This document shows, one piece after another, positions 26,786 to 35,626 of a DNA stretch of 64,000 nucleotides. How positions within the stretch are numbered: the stretch's first letter is position 1; each line of letters begins with the position of its first letter. Both the position numbers and the translations under genes were made by a program. The stretch is from Streptomyces canus. Lineage in GTDB: Bacteria; Actinomycetota; Actinomycetes; Streptomycetales; Streptomycetaceae. The stretch covers positions 6,634,001 through 6,698,000 of the forward strand of contig NZ_JAUSWW010000001.1 of NCBI RefSeq assembly GCF_030815415.1. The letters run 5' to 3'. Below the pieces are notes generated by a model. It did no database searches and was not told the DNA's origin. It was given only the letters and a program-made list of their open reading frames with translations.

Positions 26786-26828
26786 ACGGGCAGGTTCGGG
26801 GTTCTTCCGGAACTCCGCGCCTGCCCGT
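26786..26828 (+). terminator. leuS terminator
   Basis: Outer stem ACGGGCAGG (26786-26794) with CCTGCCCGT (26820-26828), and an inner stem CGGGGTTCT with GGAACTCCG (two G-T pairs). The whole is a long stable hairpin 26 bases after the leuS stop. Confidence 0.8.
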
Positions 26829-26885
26829 TGCGTTTACCGTTGAAGAGCGGCGCGGAGCATCGCGTCCGGTCCAAGGAGGAGCATC

Positions 26886-27629
26886 GTGGAGGCACTGATG
26901 GCGATAGTCGCTCTGCTTTTCGTGCTCTTCCTGGTGCTCGGCGCCTACGCCACGGTGAAGGTGGTCGGCGCGGCCAAGCGCGGCGTGGACCGCACCATCA
27001 CCCAGGCCCGCCGCACGGTCGAGGACCACACACTGCGGGCCAAGTCCTTCGCCCAGCCCGGCGCGGCGGGCGAACTGGCGCAACTGCGGCTGAAGCTGCG
27101 CACCTCCATGCGCGCCACCCAGGACGCCCTGCACGCGGGCGTGGCCGAGGACGAGTCCCTCAAGGAGTCCCTCGCCCTCTTCCAGCGGCTCAGCGCCCAC
27201 GGACACGAACTGGACGCCGAACTCAGGCGCCTGGAGTCCGAACCGGACCGGGCGACGCTCGCCGAGCGACTGCCGGGGCTGCGCGAGCGGACCGAGCAGA
27301 TCACGCACTCCGCGGACTCACTGCGCTGGGCGGCCCGGGACCGCGCCCGCCGCTTCGCGGACGACGACCTGGACTCGCTGAGCTCCCAGATCGACATGGA
27401 GGCCGGCGCGCTGCGGCACTGGACGACAGCGGAGCCGACCGAGCCCGCGCAGTCCCCGCCCCCGTGGCCCGAGGCACCCGTCGCCGACGCCACCACGGCC
27501 CGGCAGACCTGGCCGGAGACACCGAAGTCACGCACCGCCGACGAACCGACCCGGCCCGCCATCACCCCGCCGGCACAGCGCCCCGCGTACCCCTGGCAGA
27601 AGAAGCCCCGTCCCGAGAGCACGACTTGA
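26886..27629 (+). CDS. Membrane-anchored coiled-coil protein (unknown)
   Basis: 247 residues, GTG 26886 with AAGGAGGAG upstream. One N-terminal membrane helix (IVALLFVLFLVLGAYATVKVV, residues 6-26) is followed by a long alpha-helical region of heptad-like repeats to about 175 (VDRTITQARRTVEDHTLRAK ... LAERLPGLRERTEQITHSADSLRWAARDRARRF). The tail is Pro/Thr-rich. No catalytic motif is seen. The build resembles membrane scaffold proteins, which does not allow a functional call. Confidence 0.7.
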   Translation: MEALMAIVALLFVLFLVLGAYATVKVVGAAKRGVDRTITQARRTVEDHTLRAKSFAQPGAAGELAQLRLKLRTSMRATQDALHAGVAEDESLKESLALFQRLSAHGHELDAELRRLESEPDRATLAERLPGLRERTEQITHSADSLRWAARDRARRFADDDLDSLSSQIDMEAGALRHWTTAEPTEPAQSPPPWPEAPVADATTARQTWPETPKSRTADEPTRPAITPPAQRPAYPWQKKPRPESTT

Positions 27630-27688
27630 TCCGGTCAAGGCTGTTCCAGGTGACAGGGGTCGGGCTGCCGCCCTGGCGCTACGGCAGG

Positions 27689-27701
27689 TAACCTCCAGCT
27701 C
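27689..27701 (+). promoter_or_regulatory. Candidate leaderless -10 box for degV
   Basis: TAACCT (27689-27694) is followed by 7 bases and then the ATG at 27702, with no ribosome site before it. Confidence 0.45.
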
Positions 27702-28547
27702 ATGTCCCGCCATGTCGCGATCGTCACCGATTCAACGGCCTACCTGCCGCAGCGGACGATGGAGCGCCACGGCATCACCGCGGTGCCCCTGACCGTCGTC
27801 CTCGGCGACCAGGCCCTCGAAGAGGGCACCGAGATCTCGACCCGATCCCTGGCCCAGGCACTGCAGAAGCGGCGCCCGGTCACCACCTCGCGCCCCAGCC
27901 CCCAGCTCTTCGCGGAGACCTACCGGCGGGTCGCGGAGTCCGGCGCGACCGGCATCGTCTCCCTGCACCTGTCCGCCGAGCTCTCCGGCACCTACGACGC
28001 CGCGGTCCTCGCGGCGCGCGAGGCACCGGTGCCGGTACGGGTCGTGGACACCGGGATGATCGCGATGGCCCTCGGTTTCTGCGCCCTCGCGGCGGCGGAG
28101 GTGGCCGAGGCGGGCGGCACGGTGGACGAGGCCGTCACCGCCGCGGAGAAGCGGGCCGCCGGGACGTCCGCCTTCTTCTACGTCGACACTCTCGACTATC
28201 TGCGCCGCGGCGGCCGGATCGGCGCCGCACAGGCACTCCTCGGCTCCGCGCTCGCGGTCAAGCCGCTGCTCCAGTTGCAGGGCGGGCGGATCGAACCGCT
28301 GGAGAAGGTGCGCACGGCGTCGAAGGCGATCGCCCGCCTCGAGGAGATCGTGGCCGACCGGGCGGGCAGCGCGCAGGTCGACATCGCAGTTCATCATCTC
28401 GCCGCCCCCGACCGAGCGTCGGCACTGGCGGACCGGCTGCGGGCGCGGGTGCCGGGGCTGGCGGATCTGCATGTCAGTGAGGTCGGTGCGGTGATCGGGG
28501 CGCATACGGGGCCCGGGCTGTTGGGGACCGTGGTCTCGCCGCGGTGA
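27702..28547 (+). CDS. DegV family fatty-acid-binding protein
   Basis: 281 residues. The N-terminal VAIVTDSTAYLPQ, the middle TSRPSPQLFAETYRRV and SLHLSAELSGTYDAA, and VVDTGMIAMALGF followed by the domain-2 motif YLRRGGRIGAAQALLG are the family marks. DegV/FakB proteins hold a fatty acid, and in Firmicutes they deliver it to the kinase FakA for phosphorylation. No FakA is in this window, so the role here is inferred. Transcription probably starts on the ATG. Confidence 0.9.
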   Translation: MSRHVAIVTDSTAYLPQRTMERHGITAVPLTVVLGDQALEEGTEISTRSLAQALQKRRPVTTSRPSPQLFAETYRRVAESGATGIVSLHLSAELSGTYDAAVLAAREAPVPVRVVDTGMIAMALGFCALAAAEVAEAGGTVDEAVTAAEKRAAGTSAFFYVDTLDYLRRGGRIGAAQALLGSALAVKPLLQLQGGRIEPLEKVRTASKAIARLEEIVADRAGSAQVDIAVHHLAAPDRASALADRLRARVPGLADLHVSEVGAVIGAHTGPGLLGTVVSPR

Positions 28548-28628
28548 GGCGGTGACGCGAAGGTGCGGTGACGCCGTCATCGAAGGCTGTGGGCGGGTGG
28601 TCGGCTGCCACTCGTGAGGGTGGCGGAG

Positions 28629-28637
28629 TTATCCACA
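28629..28637 (+). promoter_or_regulatory. Perfect DnaA box upstream of comEA
   Basis: TTATCCACA matches the strong DnaA-box consensus exactly. It is a single copy 69 bases before the comEA ATG in a GC-rich region where the sequence is unlikely by chance. DnaA may regulate the com genes, or it may be an accessory titration site. Confidence 0.55.
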
Positions 28638-28705
28638 ACCGGGGTGGCGTCCCCGGGAATTGAGCAAGATCATCGCGAGCGTGCCGGGTGCCCGATCCTC
28701 GTCGC

Positions 28706-29761
28706 ATGGCACTTCGATCACGTTCACGCACAGCGACTCCGACCAGCGGGCCGGGCCGTGGGCCTGCCTCCGACGTCCGTACCCGTCACCACCAACACCA
28801 CCACCGGACGCCACGGGGTCGGCACCGGTACGCCTCGGCCGAGGAACTCCGTCGGCGTGCGGAGGTCATGTTCGCCGATCGCGTCGGGGAGCGACGCGAG
28901 GCGGGGACGGGGCCGCCGGGCCTCGACGGGGGTGGTGTGCCCGGTGCGGAAGCCGACGGAATCGGCGCGGACACGGACTTCGGCCCTGACGCCGGGCCGG
29001 CACCGGTGGACTGGGCTGATGTCCCTCCTACGACGGGCGACCGGCGAGTGCGGGCCGGGCTGGCTCTGCGGGAGCGGATGCCGGTGTGGTTGCAGACCAG
29101 GTGCGGCCTGGAGCGGCGGAGCGTGGTCGCGCTGGCGGTGGTGCTCGTCGTCGCCGCGGGCTTCGCCGTGCAGCACTTCTGGGCGGGGCGGACGCAGGCG
29201 GTGCGCCCACCCGAAGTCGTGGCCGCCCCCTTCGCGGAGCGGAGTGAGCAGGCCGGTCCCGGAGCTTCGGCCGGTGCGCCGAACGCGGTGGGCTCGCCCG
29301 TGGCCGAGATCGTGGTGGACGTCAGTGGCAAGGTCCGCGAGCCCGGCGTCCACCGGCTCCCCGCGGGTTCGCGCGTCGCCGACGCACTGCGCGCGGCCGG
29401 TGGGGTGCGGTCCGGTACGGACACCGAGGGGCTCAACCGTGCTCGCTTCCTCGTGGACGGCGAGCAGGTCGTGGTCGGCGGCCCTGCCGCGCCCGGGGCC
29501 GGCCAGGGCGGGCCGGCGGGCGGCGGTCCGGTCGGTTCCGCCGGATCCGTGCCGGGAGCGGGACCCGCTGCCCCGGTCCCCCTCAACACGGCCACCGTGG
29601 ACCAACTGGACACCCTGCCGGGGGTCGGCCCGGTCCTGGCCCAGCACATCGTCGACTACCGCACCCAGCACGGCGGCTTCCGCTCGGTGGACGAACTGCG
29701 CGAGGTCAACGGCATCGGAGAACGGCGCTTCGCCGATCTGCGGAATCTCGTACGGCCATGA
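28706..29761 (+). CDS. comEA: ComEA-type DNA-binding competence protein
   Basis: About 351 residues (an in-frame GTG at 28688 is possible). A long basic/His-rich N-terminus precedes a membrane helix near residues 145-165 (VVALAVVLVVAAGFAVQHF). Then come an SLBB domain (IVVDVSGKVREPGVHRLPAGSRVADALRAAGG), a Gly/Pro-rich linker, and the helix-hairpin-helix pair (LNTATVDQLDTLPGVGPVLAQHIVDYR ... FRSVDELREVNGIGERRFADL). The family binds incoming double-stranded DNA outside the membrane. Coupled to comEC by ATGA. Streptomycetes are not known to be naturally competent, so the present-day role is unclear. Confidence 0.9.
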   Translation: MALRSRSRTATPTSGPGRGPASDVRTRHHQHHHRTPRGRHRYASAEELRRRAEVMFADRVGERREAGTGPPGLDGGGVPGAEADGIGADTDFGPDAGPAPVDWADVPPTTGDRRVRAGLALRERMPVWLQTRCGLERRSVVALAVVLVVAAGFAVQHFWAGRTQAVRPPEVVAAPFAERSEQAGPGASAGAPNAVGSPVAEIVVDVSGKVREPGVHRLPAGSRVADALRAAGGVRSGTDTEGLNRARFLVDGEQVVVGGPAAPGAGQGGPAGGGPVGSAGSVPGAGPAAPVPLNTATVDQLDTLPGVGPVLAQHIVDYRTQHGGFRSVDELREVNGIGERRFADLRNLVRP

Positions 29762-32520
29762 GTCACGTACCCGAGGGTCAGCCCTCCTCCCCATCCCCAC
29801 CCCCGATGCCCCGGTCTCGCCGAGCCGTGCACGCCGCCTCCGGCACACGGCTCGGGGACGCCAACCCCCGCCAGGAAGGGCCGGCCGACCTACGACTCGT
29901 CCCACCCGCGCTCGCCGCCTGGGCGACGGCGGCGCTGACGCTGGACGCCGCGCCCGAGTGGATCACCGGGATCGCCGTCCTGTGCCTGGTGGCGGCAGGT
30001 GTGCTGCTGCTGACCCGGGGACGTGCGGGGCCACGGGTCCCCGTCGCCGCCGCGCTGCTCTGCGTCGCCGCGGCCGCCGTCTCGGCCGGACTGCACGGAG
30101 CCGATCTGCGCCGTGGGCCCGTACCCGGGCTGGCGCGGGAGTACGCGACCGCGACCGCCGAGATCGAGGTCACCTCCGATCCCCGGCTCACCCGGCCGAG
30201 GGTCCAGGGAGACCGTCCGGCGCCGACCTCCGTGCTGATCAAGGGTGAGGTGCGGCGGGTGGAGAAGGCGGGCGGGGCGGTGGTGGACACGCGGACACCG
30301 GTGCTGGTGATGGTCGACGTGACAGGGACCGGAGGGAGTGCGGACGGAGGGGCCGGGGCGCCGACGGCGGGTTCGGGAGGTCGAGGGAGTCCGAGTGCCG
30401 TTGCCCGGGGCGGAGAGGGAGGCGTGGATCGTTCCGGCGGGGCGGTGAACGGGGGCGGATCTGGCCTCGGGGCGGCAGGTGGGGGCGGCTTCGCCGACGG
30501 ATCGAAAGGGGGGAGTCCCTTCGCCGACCGGGCGGCGGGTGGTGGCGGCTCCTTGGTCGGCGGGCCCGGTTCCTCGCCCTGGCTGCGGTTGCTGCCCTCC
30601 ACACGGTTCCGTGTCTCCGCGCGGCTGGCGCCGGTGATGGTGGGCGGGGACAGGGTCGCGGCCGTGGTGCGGGTGCGGGGGCAGCGGGCGCCGGAGGTCG
30701 TGGCGGGGCCGTCGGGGGTGCAGCGGTTCGCCGGGCGGTTGCGGGGCGGGCTGCGGGAGGCCACCGACGGGCTGCCCGGAGATGCGCGGGCGCTGCTGCC
30801 CGGGTTCGTCGTCGGGGACACCTCGCGGATCACCCCGGACCTGGACGAGGCGTTCAAGGAGACCGACCTCGCGCATACGCTCGCCGTCTCCGGGAGCAAC
30901 CTCACGATCATCCTGGCCCTGCTCATCGGGCCGCCAGGACTGGCCCAGCGCGTAGAGCGCCGGGGGCTCGCACCCCGGCTCGGCATCCCCCTGCGGACGA
31001 CGGCGCTGCTCGGCGGGGCGCTCACGCTCACCTTCGTCGTCGTGTGCCGACCGGACCCGAGCGTGCTGCGGGCCGCGGCCTGCGGAACCGTGGTCCTGCT
31101 CGCCCTGGCGACCGGGCGCCGCAGGTCGCTGATCCCGGCGCTGGCGACGGCCGTCCTGCTGCTGGTGCTGTACGACCCCTGGCTGGCCCGGAGTTACGGA
31201 TTCCTGCTGTCCGTGCTGGCCACCGGGGCCCTGCTCACGCTCGCGCCCCGCTGGAGCGCGGCCCTGCGAGCGCGGCGGGTGCCGCCGCGGCTGGCCGAGG
31301 CGCTGGCCGCCGCGGGTGCCGCGCAAGCCCTGTGCGCGCCGGTCGTCGCGGTGCTGTCGGCGCGGGTCAGCCTGGTGGCGGTGCCGTGCAATCTGCTCGT
31401 GGAGTTCGCCGTGGCGCCGGCCACCGTGCTGGGCTTCGCCGCGCTGGCCACGGCACCCCTGGTGATGCCGGTCGCCAAGGCACTGGCCTGGTGCGCGAGT
31501 TGGCCCGCGGGATGGATCGCGGACGTCGCCCGTACCGGGGCGTCCCTGCCCGGCGCCGGGATCGACTGGCCCGGCAGCTGGACCGGCGCGGTCCTGCTCG
31601 CCCTGGTCACGGTGGCCGTGGTGACGGCCGGGCGGCGGCTGTCGCGGCATCCCGCGTGGTGCGGGGTCTGCGGAGTACTGCTCCTGCTGGTGGTGGTGCA
31701 GCCGCCGCCGCTGGCCCGCGTGATCACCGGGTGGCCGCCGCCCGGCTGGCGGCTGGTGATGTGCGATGTGGGGCAGGGGGACGCGACCGTGCTCGCGGCG
31801 GGCGACGGTACCGGTGTGGTGGTGGACGCGGGGCCCGATCCGACGCTCGTCGACCGGTGTCTGCGCACCCTCGGCATCACCAGGATCCCGCTGGTCGTGC
31901 TGACCCACTTCCACGCCGACCACGTGGCAGGGCTGCCCGGCGTGCTGCGCGGGCGGAGCGTGGGGGCGATCGAGACGACCGGGTTCGAGGAACCGGTGGA
32001 CCAGGTGGAGTTCGTACGGCGGCAGGCGGCGCGGCAGCGGATTCCGCTCACCCGTGCCGTGGCGGGGGAGCGACGGCGCACCGGGGCGCTGGACTGGGAG
32101 GTGGTGTGGCCGCCGCCGACCGGGGGAGCTCCGGCCCTCTCGACGGAACCGGAAGGGCCGAACGACGCCAGCGTCGCCCTCCTCGTGCGGTCGGGCGGAC
32201 TGCGGTTCCTGCTCCTCGGCGATCTCGAACCCCCGGCCCAGCGGGCTCTGTTGAGATCCCCGGCGGGCGCGCTGCTGGGTGGCGTAGACGTCCTCAAAGT
32301 CGCCCACCACGGCTCGGCCTACCAGGATCCGGAACTGATACGCAGAGCGGCTCCGCGGCTGGCGCTCATCTCGGTGGGGAGGGACAACACATACGGACAT
32401 CCGGCCCCCGGCACGGTCGCGGCGCTGCGGGCCCACGGGGCGATGGTGCTGCGGACGGACGAGGACGGGGCGCTGGCGGTCCTGGGAACGGGTGAGTCGA
32501 TACGGGTGGCGGGAGACTGA
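29758..32520 (+). CDS. comEC: ComEC/Rec2 DNA-uptake channel protein with MBL domain
   Basis: 920 residues. The order is N-terminal membrane helices, an OB-like outer domain (about 125-300), the Competence channel domain (AHTLAVSGSNLTIILALLIG at about 380, then many helices), and a C-terminal metallo-beta-lactamase-like domain with VMCDVGQGDATVL, LTHFHADHVAGLPG and VLKVAHHGSAYQDPELI. It would pass one DNA strand into the cell and degrade the other. A Gly/Ser-rich insert of about 85 residues (DNA 30328-30580) interrupts the OB-like part. Its start overlaps the comEA stop. Confidence 0.92.
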   Translation: MSHVPEGQPSSPSPPPMPRSRRAVHAASGTRLGDANPRQEGPADLRLVPPALAAWATAALTLDAAPEWITGIAVLCLVAAGVLLLTRGRAGPRVPVAAALLCVAAAAVSAGLHGADLRRGPVPGLAREYATATAEIEVTSDPRLTRPRVQGDRPAPTSVLIKGEVRRVEKAGGAVVDTRTPVLVMVDVTGTGGSADGGAGAPTAGSGGRGSPSAVARGGEGGVDRSGGAVNGGGSGLGAAGGGGFADGSKGGSPFADRAAGGGGSLVGGPGSSPWLRLLPSTRFRVSARLAPVMVGGDRVAAVVRVRGQRAPEVVAGPSGVQRFAGRLRGGLREATDGLPGDARALLPGFVVGDTSRITPDLDEAFKETDLAHTLAVSGSNLTIILALLIGPPGLAQRVERRGLAPRLGIPLRTTALLGGALTLTFVVVCRPDPSVLRAAACGTVVLLALATGRRRSLIPALATAVLLLVLYDPWLARSYGFLLSVLATGALLTLAPRWSAALRARRVPPRLAEALAAAGAAQALCAPVVAVLSARVSLVAVPCNLLVEFAVAPATVLGFAALATAPLVMPVAKALAWCASWPAGWIADVARTGASLPGAGIDWPGSWTGAVLLALVTVAVVTAGRRLSRHPAWCGVCGVLLLLVVVQPPPLARVITGWPPPGWRLVMCDVGQGDATVLAAGDGTGVVVDAGPDPTLVDRCLRTLGITRIPLVVLTHFHADHVAGLPGVLRGRSVGAIETTGFEEPVDQVEFVRRQAARQRIPLTRAVAGERRRTGALDWEVVWPPPTGGAPALSTEPEGPNDASVALLVRSGGLRFLLLGDLEPPAQRALLRSPAGALLGGVDVLKVAHHGSAYQDPELIRRAAPRLALISVGRDNTYGHPAPGTVAALRAHGAMVLRTDEDGALAVLGTGESIRVAGD

Positions 32521-32524
32521 GGGC

Positions 32525-33355
32525 ATGAATTCCGCACAGGTTGATGCCTATCTCCGCCGCCTCGGTGCCGAGCACCCGGCGTGGCCCACCGCGGACGTCC
32601 TGCGCGAGCTGCAACTGCGCCATCTGCAGACCGTGCCCTTCGAGAACCTGTCGATCCATCTCGGCGAGGAGATCGTGCTGGAGGAGAAACGGCTGCTGGA
32701 CAAGGTGGTGGGGGCGCGAAGGGGCGGGTTCTGCTACGAACTCAACGGTTGCTTCGGGGCGTTGCTCGCCGCGCTGGGCTTCGAGGTGACACTGCTCGCG
32801 GCCCGGGTGTACGGGGAGGAGGAGCGCCTCGGCATCCCCTACGACCATCTCGCCCTGCGGGTGCGGACGGTGGACGGGGGCGACTGGCTGGCCGACGTCG
32901 GCTTCGGGGCGCACAGCCACCATCCCCTGGCGATGGGGGCGCGGGGGGAACAGGTGGACCCCGGGGGCACGTTCCGGATCGTCGAGGCCGGGGCGGACGC
33001 GGCCGGGGTGCGGGGCGGGCACGTGGGGGCGGAGACGGCCGACCTGGACGTCGTCATGGGCGGCAAGCCCCAGTACCGCCTGGAGGTACGGCCCCGGGTG
33101 CTCGGTGACTTCGTGGCGGGCGCCTGGTGGCACAGCACCTCGCCGGCCTCGCACTTCACACGGTCGCCAGTGTGTTCGCGGGTGACGGAGGACGGCGGCA
33201 GGATCACGCTCAGCGGGCGCAGCTTCACGGTGACGGGGGCGGACGGGACCCGCGAGGTGCGGGAGCTGGGGACGGACGAGGAGGTGCTGGGGGTGTACCG
33301 GGAGCGGTTCGGGGTGGAGCTCGATCGGGTGCCGGTGGCGCGGAAGACGGGGTGA
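32525..33355 (+). CDS. Arylamine N-acetyltransferase
   Basis: 276 residues. The catalytic triad is complete: C70 in ARRGGFCYE, H108 in PYDHLAL, D124 in WLADVGFG. NAT enzymes move acetyl from acetyl-CoA to arylamines and hydrazines, or related acyl groups in natural-product pathways. It starts 4 bases after comEC and has GGAG in the end of that gene, so it is probably co-transcribed, though the functions are unrelated. The C-terminal third is more divergent. Confidence 0.92.
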   Translation: MNSAQVDAYLRRLGAEHPAWPTADVLRELQLRHLQTVPFENLSIHLGEEIVLEEKRLLDKVVGARRGGFCYELNGCFGALLAALGFEVTLLAARVYGEEERLGIPYDHLALRVRTVDGGDWLADVGFGAHSHHPLAMGARGEQVDPGGTFRIVEAGADAAGVRGGHVGAETADLDVVMGGKPQYRLEVRPRVLGDFVAGAWWHSTSPASHFTRSPVCSRVTEDGGRITLSGRSFTVTGADGTREVRELGTDEEVLGVYRERFGVELDRVPVARKTG

Positions 33356-33443
33356 GGTGGATGGGCCGGGACAGCGGGGCAGGTCCTGGTGGTCGTGGGC
33401 TGAGCTGGGGTTCGAGGCTATCCGGGTGCCGGACAATGGCTGG

Positions 33444-33689
33444 GTGAGCGATGTGAGACATGTGCTGGTGCTGCCTGATCGGGATGCCGCGGCGGAGGTG
33501 GCGGAGGCGCTCAGGGAGCGGTTCGGGGTGGCTGAGGAGCCCCGCATCGTCCGCGACGCGCTGGCCGGGGAGGACGACGCCGAGGACGCGCAGTGGCTCG
33601 TTGTGCTGCGGGACGAGGACGGACGGCTGGATCCCGGGACGCTGGACGAGTTCGCGGGGGAGTGGGACGGGTGGCGGGAGGAGCCGTAG
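33444..33689 (+). CDS. Small conserved acidic protein (81 aa)
   Basis: VSDVRHVLVLPDRDAAAEVAEALRERFGVAEEPRIVRDALAGEDDAEDAQWLVVLRDEDG and onward: an alternating beta-alpha-beta pattern with many Asp and Glu, as in small ferredoxin-like or ACT-like folds. No active-site motif. GTG 33444 lies 6 bases after GACAAT, another leaderless arrangement. The function is unknown. It is between the NAT gene and holA, all on one strand. Confidence 0.65.
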   Translation: MSDVRHVLVLPDRDAAAEVAEALRERFGVAEEPRIVRDALAGEDDAEDAQWLVVLRDEDGRLDPGTLDEFAGEWDGWREEP

Positions 33690-33762
33690 GGGTGGGGCTG
33701 CCCGTCGGGCTCGTGCGGTGGGCGGGGCTCGCTGTCAGTGGCCCGTGCCATGCTTGTCGACG

Positions 33763-34752
33763 ATGGCAAAGAAGAGTGCGAACGACGACCCCCTTGCCCC
33801 GCTGACGCTGGCCGTGGGGCAGGAGGACCTGCTGCTCGACCGTGCCGTGCGGGAGGTGGTGGCCGCCGCGAAGGCCGCTGACGCCGACACGGACGTACGG
33901 GATCTGAACCCGGAACAGTTGCAGCCCGGCACTCTCGCCGAGTTGACCAGTCCGTCGCTCTTCGCGGAGCGCAAGGTCGTGGTCGTACGCAATGCGCAGG
34001 ATCTGTCGGCCGACACCGTGAAGGACGTGAAGGCGTACCTCTCGGCCCCCGCCGAGGAGATCACGCTCGTGCTGCTGCATGCCGGCGGGCTGAAGGGCAA
34101 GGGGTTGCTCGACGCCGCGCGGAAGGTGGGGGCGCGGGAGATCGCCTGTCCCAAGATGACCAAGCCGGCGGATCGGCTGGCCTTCGTGCGGCAGGAGTTC
34201 CGGGCGACCGGGCGGTCCGCCACACCCGAGGCCTGTCAGGTGCTCGTCGATGCGATCGGGAGTGAACTGCGGGAGCTGGCGTCGGCCGTGTCGCAGCTGG
34301 TCGCCGATGTCGAGGGGACGATCGACGAGGCGATCGTGGGGCGGTACTACACCGGGCGGGCCGAGGCGTCGAGCTTCACCGTCGCCGACCGGGCGGTCGA
34401 GGGGCGGGCGGCGGAGGCGCTGGAGGCGTTGCGCTGGTCGTTGGCCACGGGGGTGGCGCCGGTGATGATCACGAGTGCGTTGGCTCAGGGGGTGCGGGCG
34501 ATCGGGAAGCTGTCGTCGGCTCGGGGTGGGCGGCCGGCGGATCTCGCGCGGGAGCTGGGGATGCCGCCGTGGAAGATCGATCGGGTGCGGCAGCAGATGC
34601 GGGGGTGGACGCCGGATGGGGTCGCTGTGGCGTTGCAGGCCGTTGCCGAGGCGGATGCGGGGGTGAAGGGCGGGGGGGACGATCCTGGGTACGCCCTGGA
34701 GAAGGCGGTCGTGGTGATTGCTCGGGCGGCGCGGTCGCGAGGGCGGGGGTAG
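33763..34752 (+). CDS. holA: DNA polymerase III delta subunit
   Basis: HolA opens the sliding clamp within the clamp loader. The 329-residue protein shows LTLAVGQEDLLLDRAVREVV, LTSPSLFAERKVVVVRNAQDL, the long ATPase-like domain without a functional Walker site, and the C-terminal collar (VEGRAAEALEALRWSLATGVAPVMITSALAQGVRAIGKL). The ATG is chosen from the KKS start (MAKKSANDDP). The order comEA-comEC-(...)-holA-rpsT is ancestral in many bacteria. Confidence 0.93.
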   Translation: MAKKSANDDPLAPLTLAVGQEDLLLDRAVREVVAAAKAADADTDVRDLNPEQLQPGTLAELTSPSLFAERKVVVVRNAQDLSADTVKDVKAYLSAPAEEITLVLLHAGGLKGKGLLDAARKVGAREIACPKMTKPADRLAFVRQEFRATGRSATPEACQVLVDAIGSELRELASAVSQLVADVEGTIDEAIVGRYYTGRAEASSFTVADRAVEGRAAEALEALRWSLATGVAPVMITSALAQGVRAIGKLSSARGGRPADLARELGMPPWKIDRVRQQMRGWTPDGVAVALQAVAEADAGVKGGGDDPGYALEKAVVVIARAARSRGRG

Positions 34753-34829
34753 CGGGCCTCGCTGAGGTTCGTCCGTGGCCGGCGTCGGGCTGTTTTCGCC
34801 CCCGCCGCCCCTACCCGTCCCGTCCTCCA

Positions 34830-34924
34830 GGGGCGCTGCCCCTTCGACCCCGTTCCTGGGGGCTGCGCCCCCAGACCCCCGTCGGCCCCGAAAGGGCCTC
34901 GTCCTCAAACGCCGGACGGGCTGT
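34830..34924. repeat. Intergenic repeat with two hairpins (copy D)
   Basis: After holA. Contains GGGGC-GCT-GCCCC (34830-34842), CTGGGGGC-TGC-GCCCCCAG (34856-34874) and a tail with GGGCCTCGTCCTCAAACGCC. I recognise this as a very common Streptomyces intergenic repeat. A shorter relative lies at 52139-52168. It probably stops or slows transcription after holA. Confidence 0.75.
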
Positions 34925-35019
34925 AGTTGCCTATATCGGCGTGACGGCGGGCTTCTCCCGGAGGACAATCAGGTCCATCAGCCGTATATCGCCGAAGCAA
35001 CGGGAAGGTGGCGGTTGCC

Positions 35020-35415
35020 ATGGCTGAACACCCGCACGCTGTGCTCGTCCGCAAGGGCTACGAGGCCTTTCAGCGCGGTGACATGGACGCCTTGCGTGGT
35101 CTGATGACCGCGGACTGTACGCAGCATGTGCCCGGTAGTCACCCGCTCTCGGGGGACTACAAGGGACAGGACGCCATCATCGAGATGTACGGCCGGCTGT
35201 TCGAGGAGACCAACGGCACGATGAGCGCCGAGCTGCGCAGCCTCCTCGTCGACGGTCGCGGCCATGTCGTCGCACTGCACCACTTCACCGCGGAACGCAA
35301 CGGGAAGCGGCTGGAGGAAGACGGCTGCATCGTCTTCCGGATCGTGGGAGACAAGGTCACCGATCTCGACGAGTGTGTCGAGGACATCGACAGGGCCGAC
35401 GACTTCTGGTCGTGA
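35020..35415 (+). CDS. NTF2-like/SnoaL-like family protein
   Basis: 131 residues. The fold is recognised from VRKGYEAFQRGDMDALRGLMTADCTQHVPGSHPLSGDYKGQDAIIEMYGRLFEETNG and the ending VFRIVGDKVTDLDECVEDIDRADDFW. NTF2-like proteins are small cone-shaped barrels used as ketosteroid isomerases, polyketide cyclases or ligand binders. The pocket residues do not identify a reaction. A strong terminator follows. Confidence 0.75.
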   Translation: MAEHPHAVLVRKGYEAFQRGDMDALRGLMTADCTQHVPGSHPLSGDYKGQDAIIEMYGRLFEETNGTMSAELRSLLVDGRGHVVALHHFTAERNGKRLEEDGCIVFRIVGDKVTDLDECVEDIDRADDFWS

Positions 35416-35436
35416 CAGCGCATGCGAAGGCCCATG

Positions 35437-35487
35437 CCGAAGGCCCCGGCTTCCGCCCTGGGGAAGGGCGGGCTCCGGGGCCTTCGG
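35437..35487 (+). terminator. Terminator of the NTF2-like gene
   Basis: Outer stem CCGAAGGCCCCGG (35437-35449) with its exact complement at 35475-35487, and a nested stem CCGCCCT / AGGGCGG. It also faces the convergent rpsT gene. Confidence 0.85.
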
Positions 35488-35626
35488 ACCAAGCTTTCGA
35501 GCTCATACCCGCGTGGCGAACGCAGGCCGCGTACGAGCTCTGGGTGCCGGGTGGGAGCGGATGAGAGAGGGCCCGCTCTGGGTCCTTCCGGCAGTCAGAT
35601 CAAAAAGATCAGATCAGATAGAGGTG

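Noticed and set aside
33357..33443. Longer start (ATG 33357) for the 81-residue protein
   Set aside because: The extra 29 residues are Trp/Gly-rich and not protein-like, and a -10 box sits 6 bases before GTG 33444.
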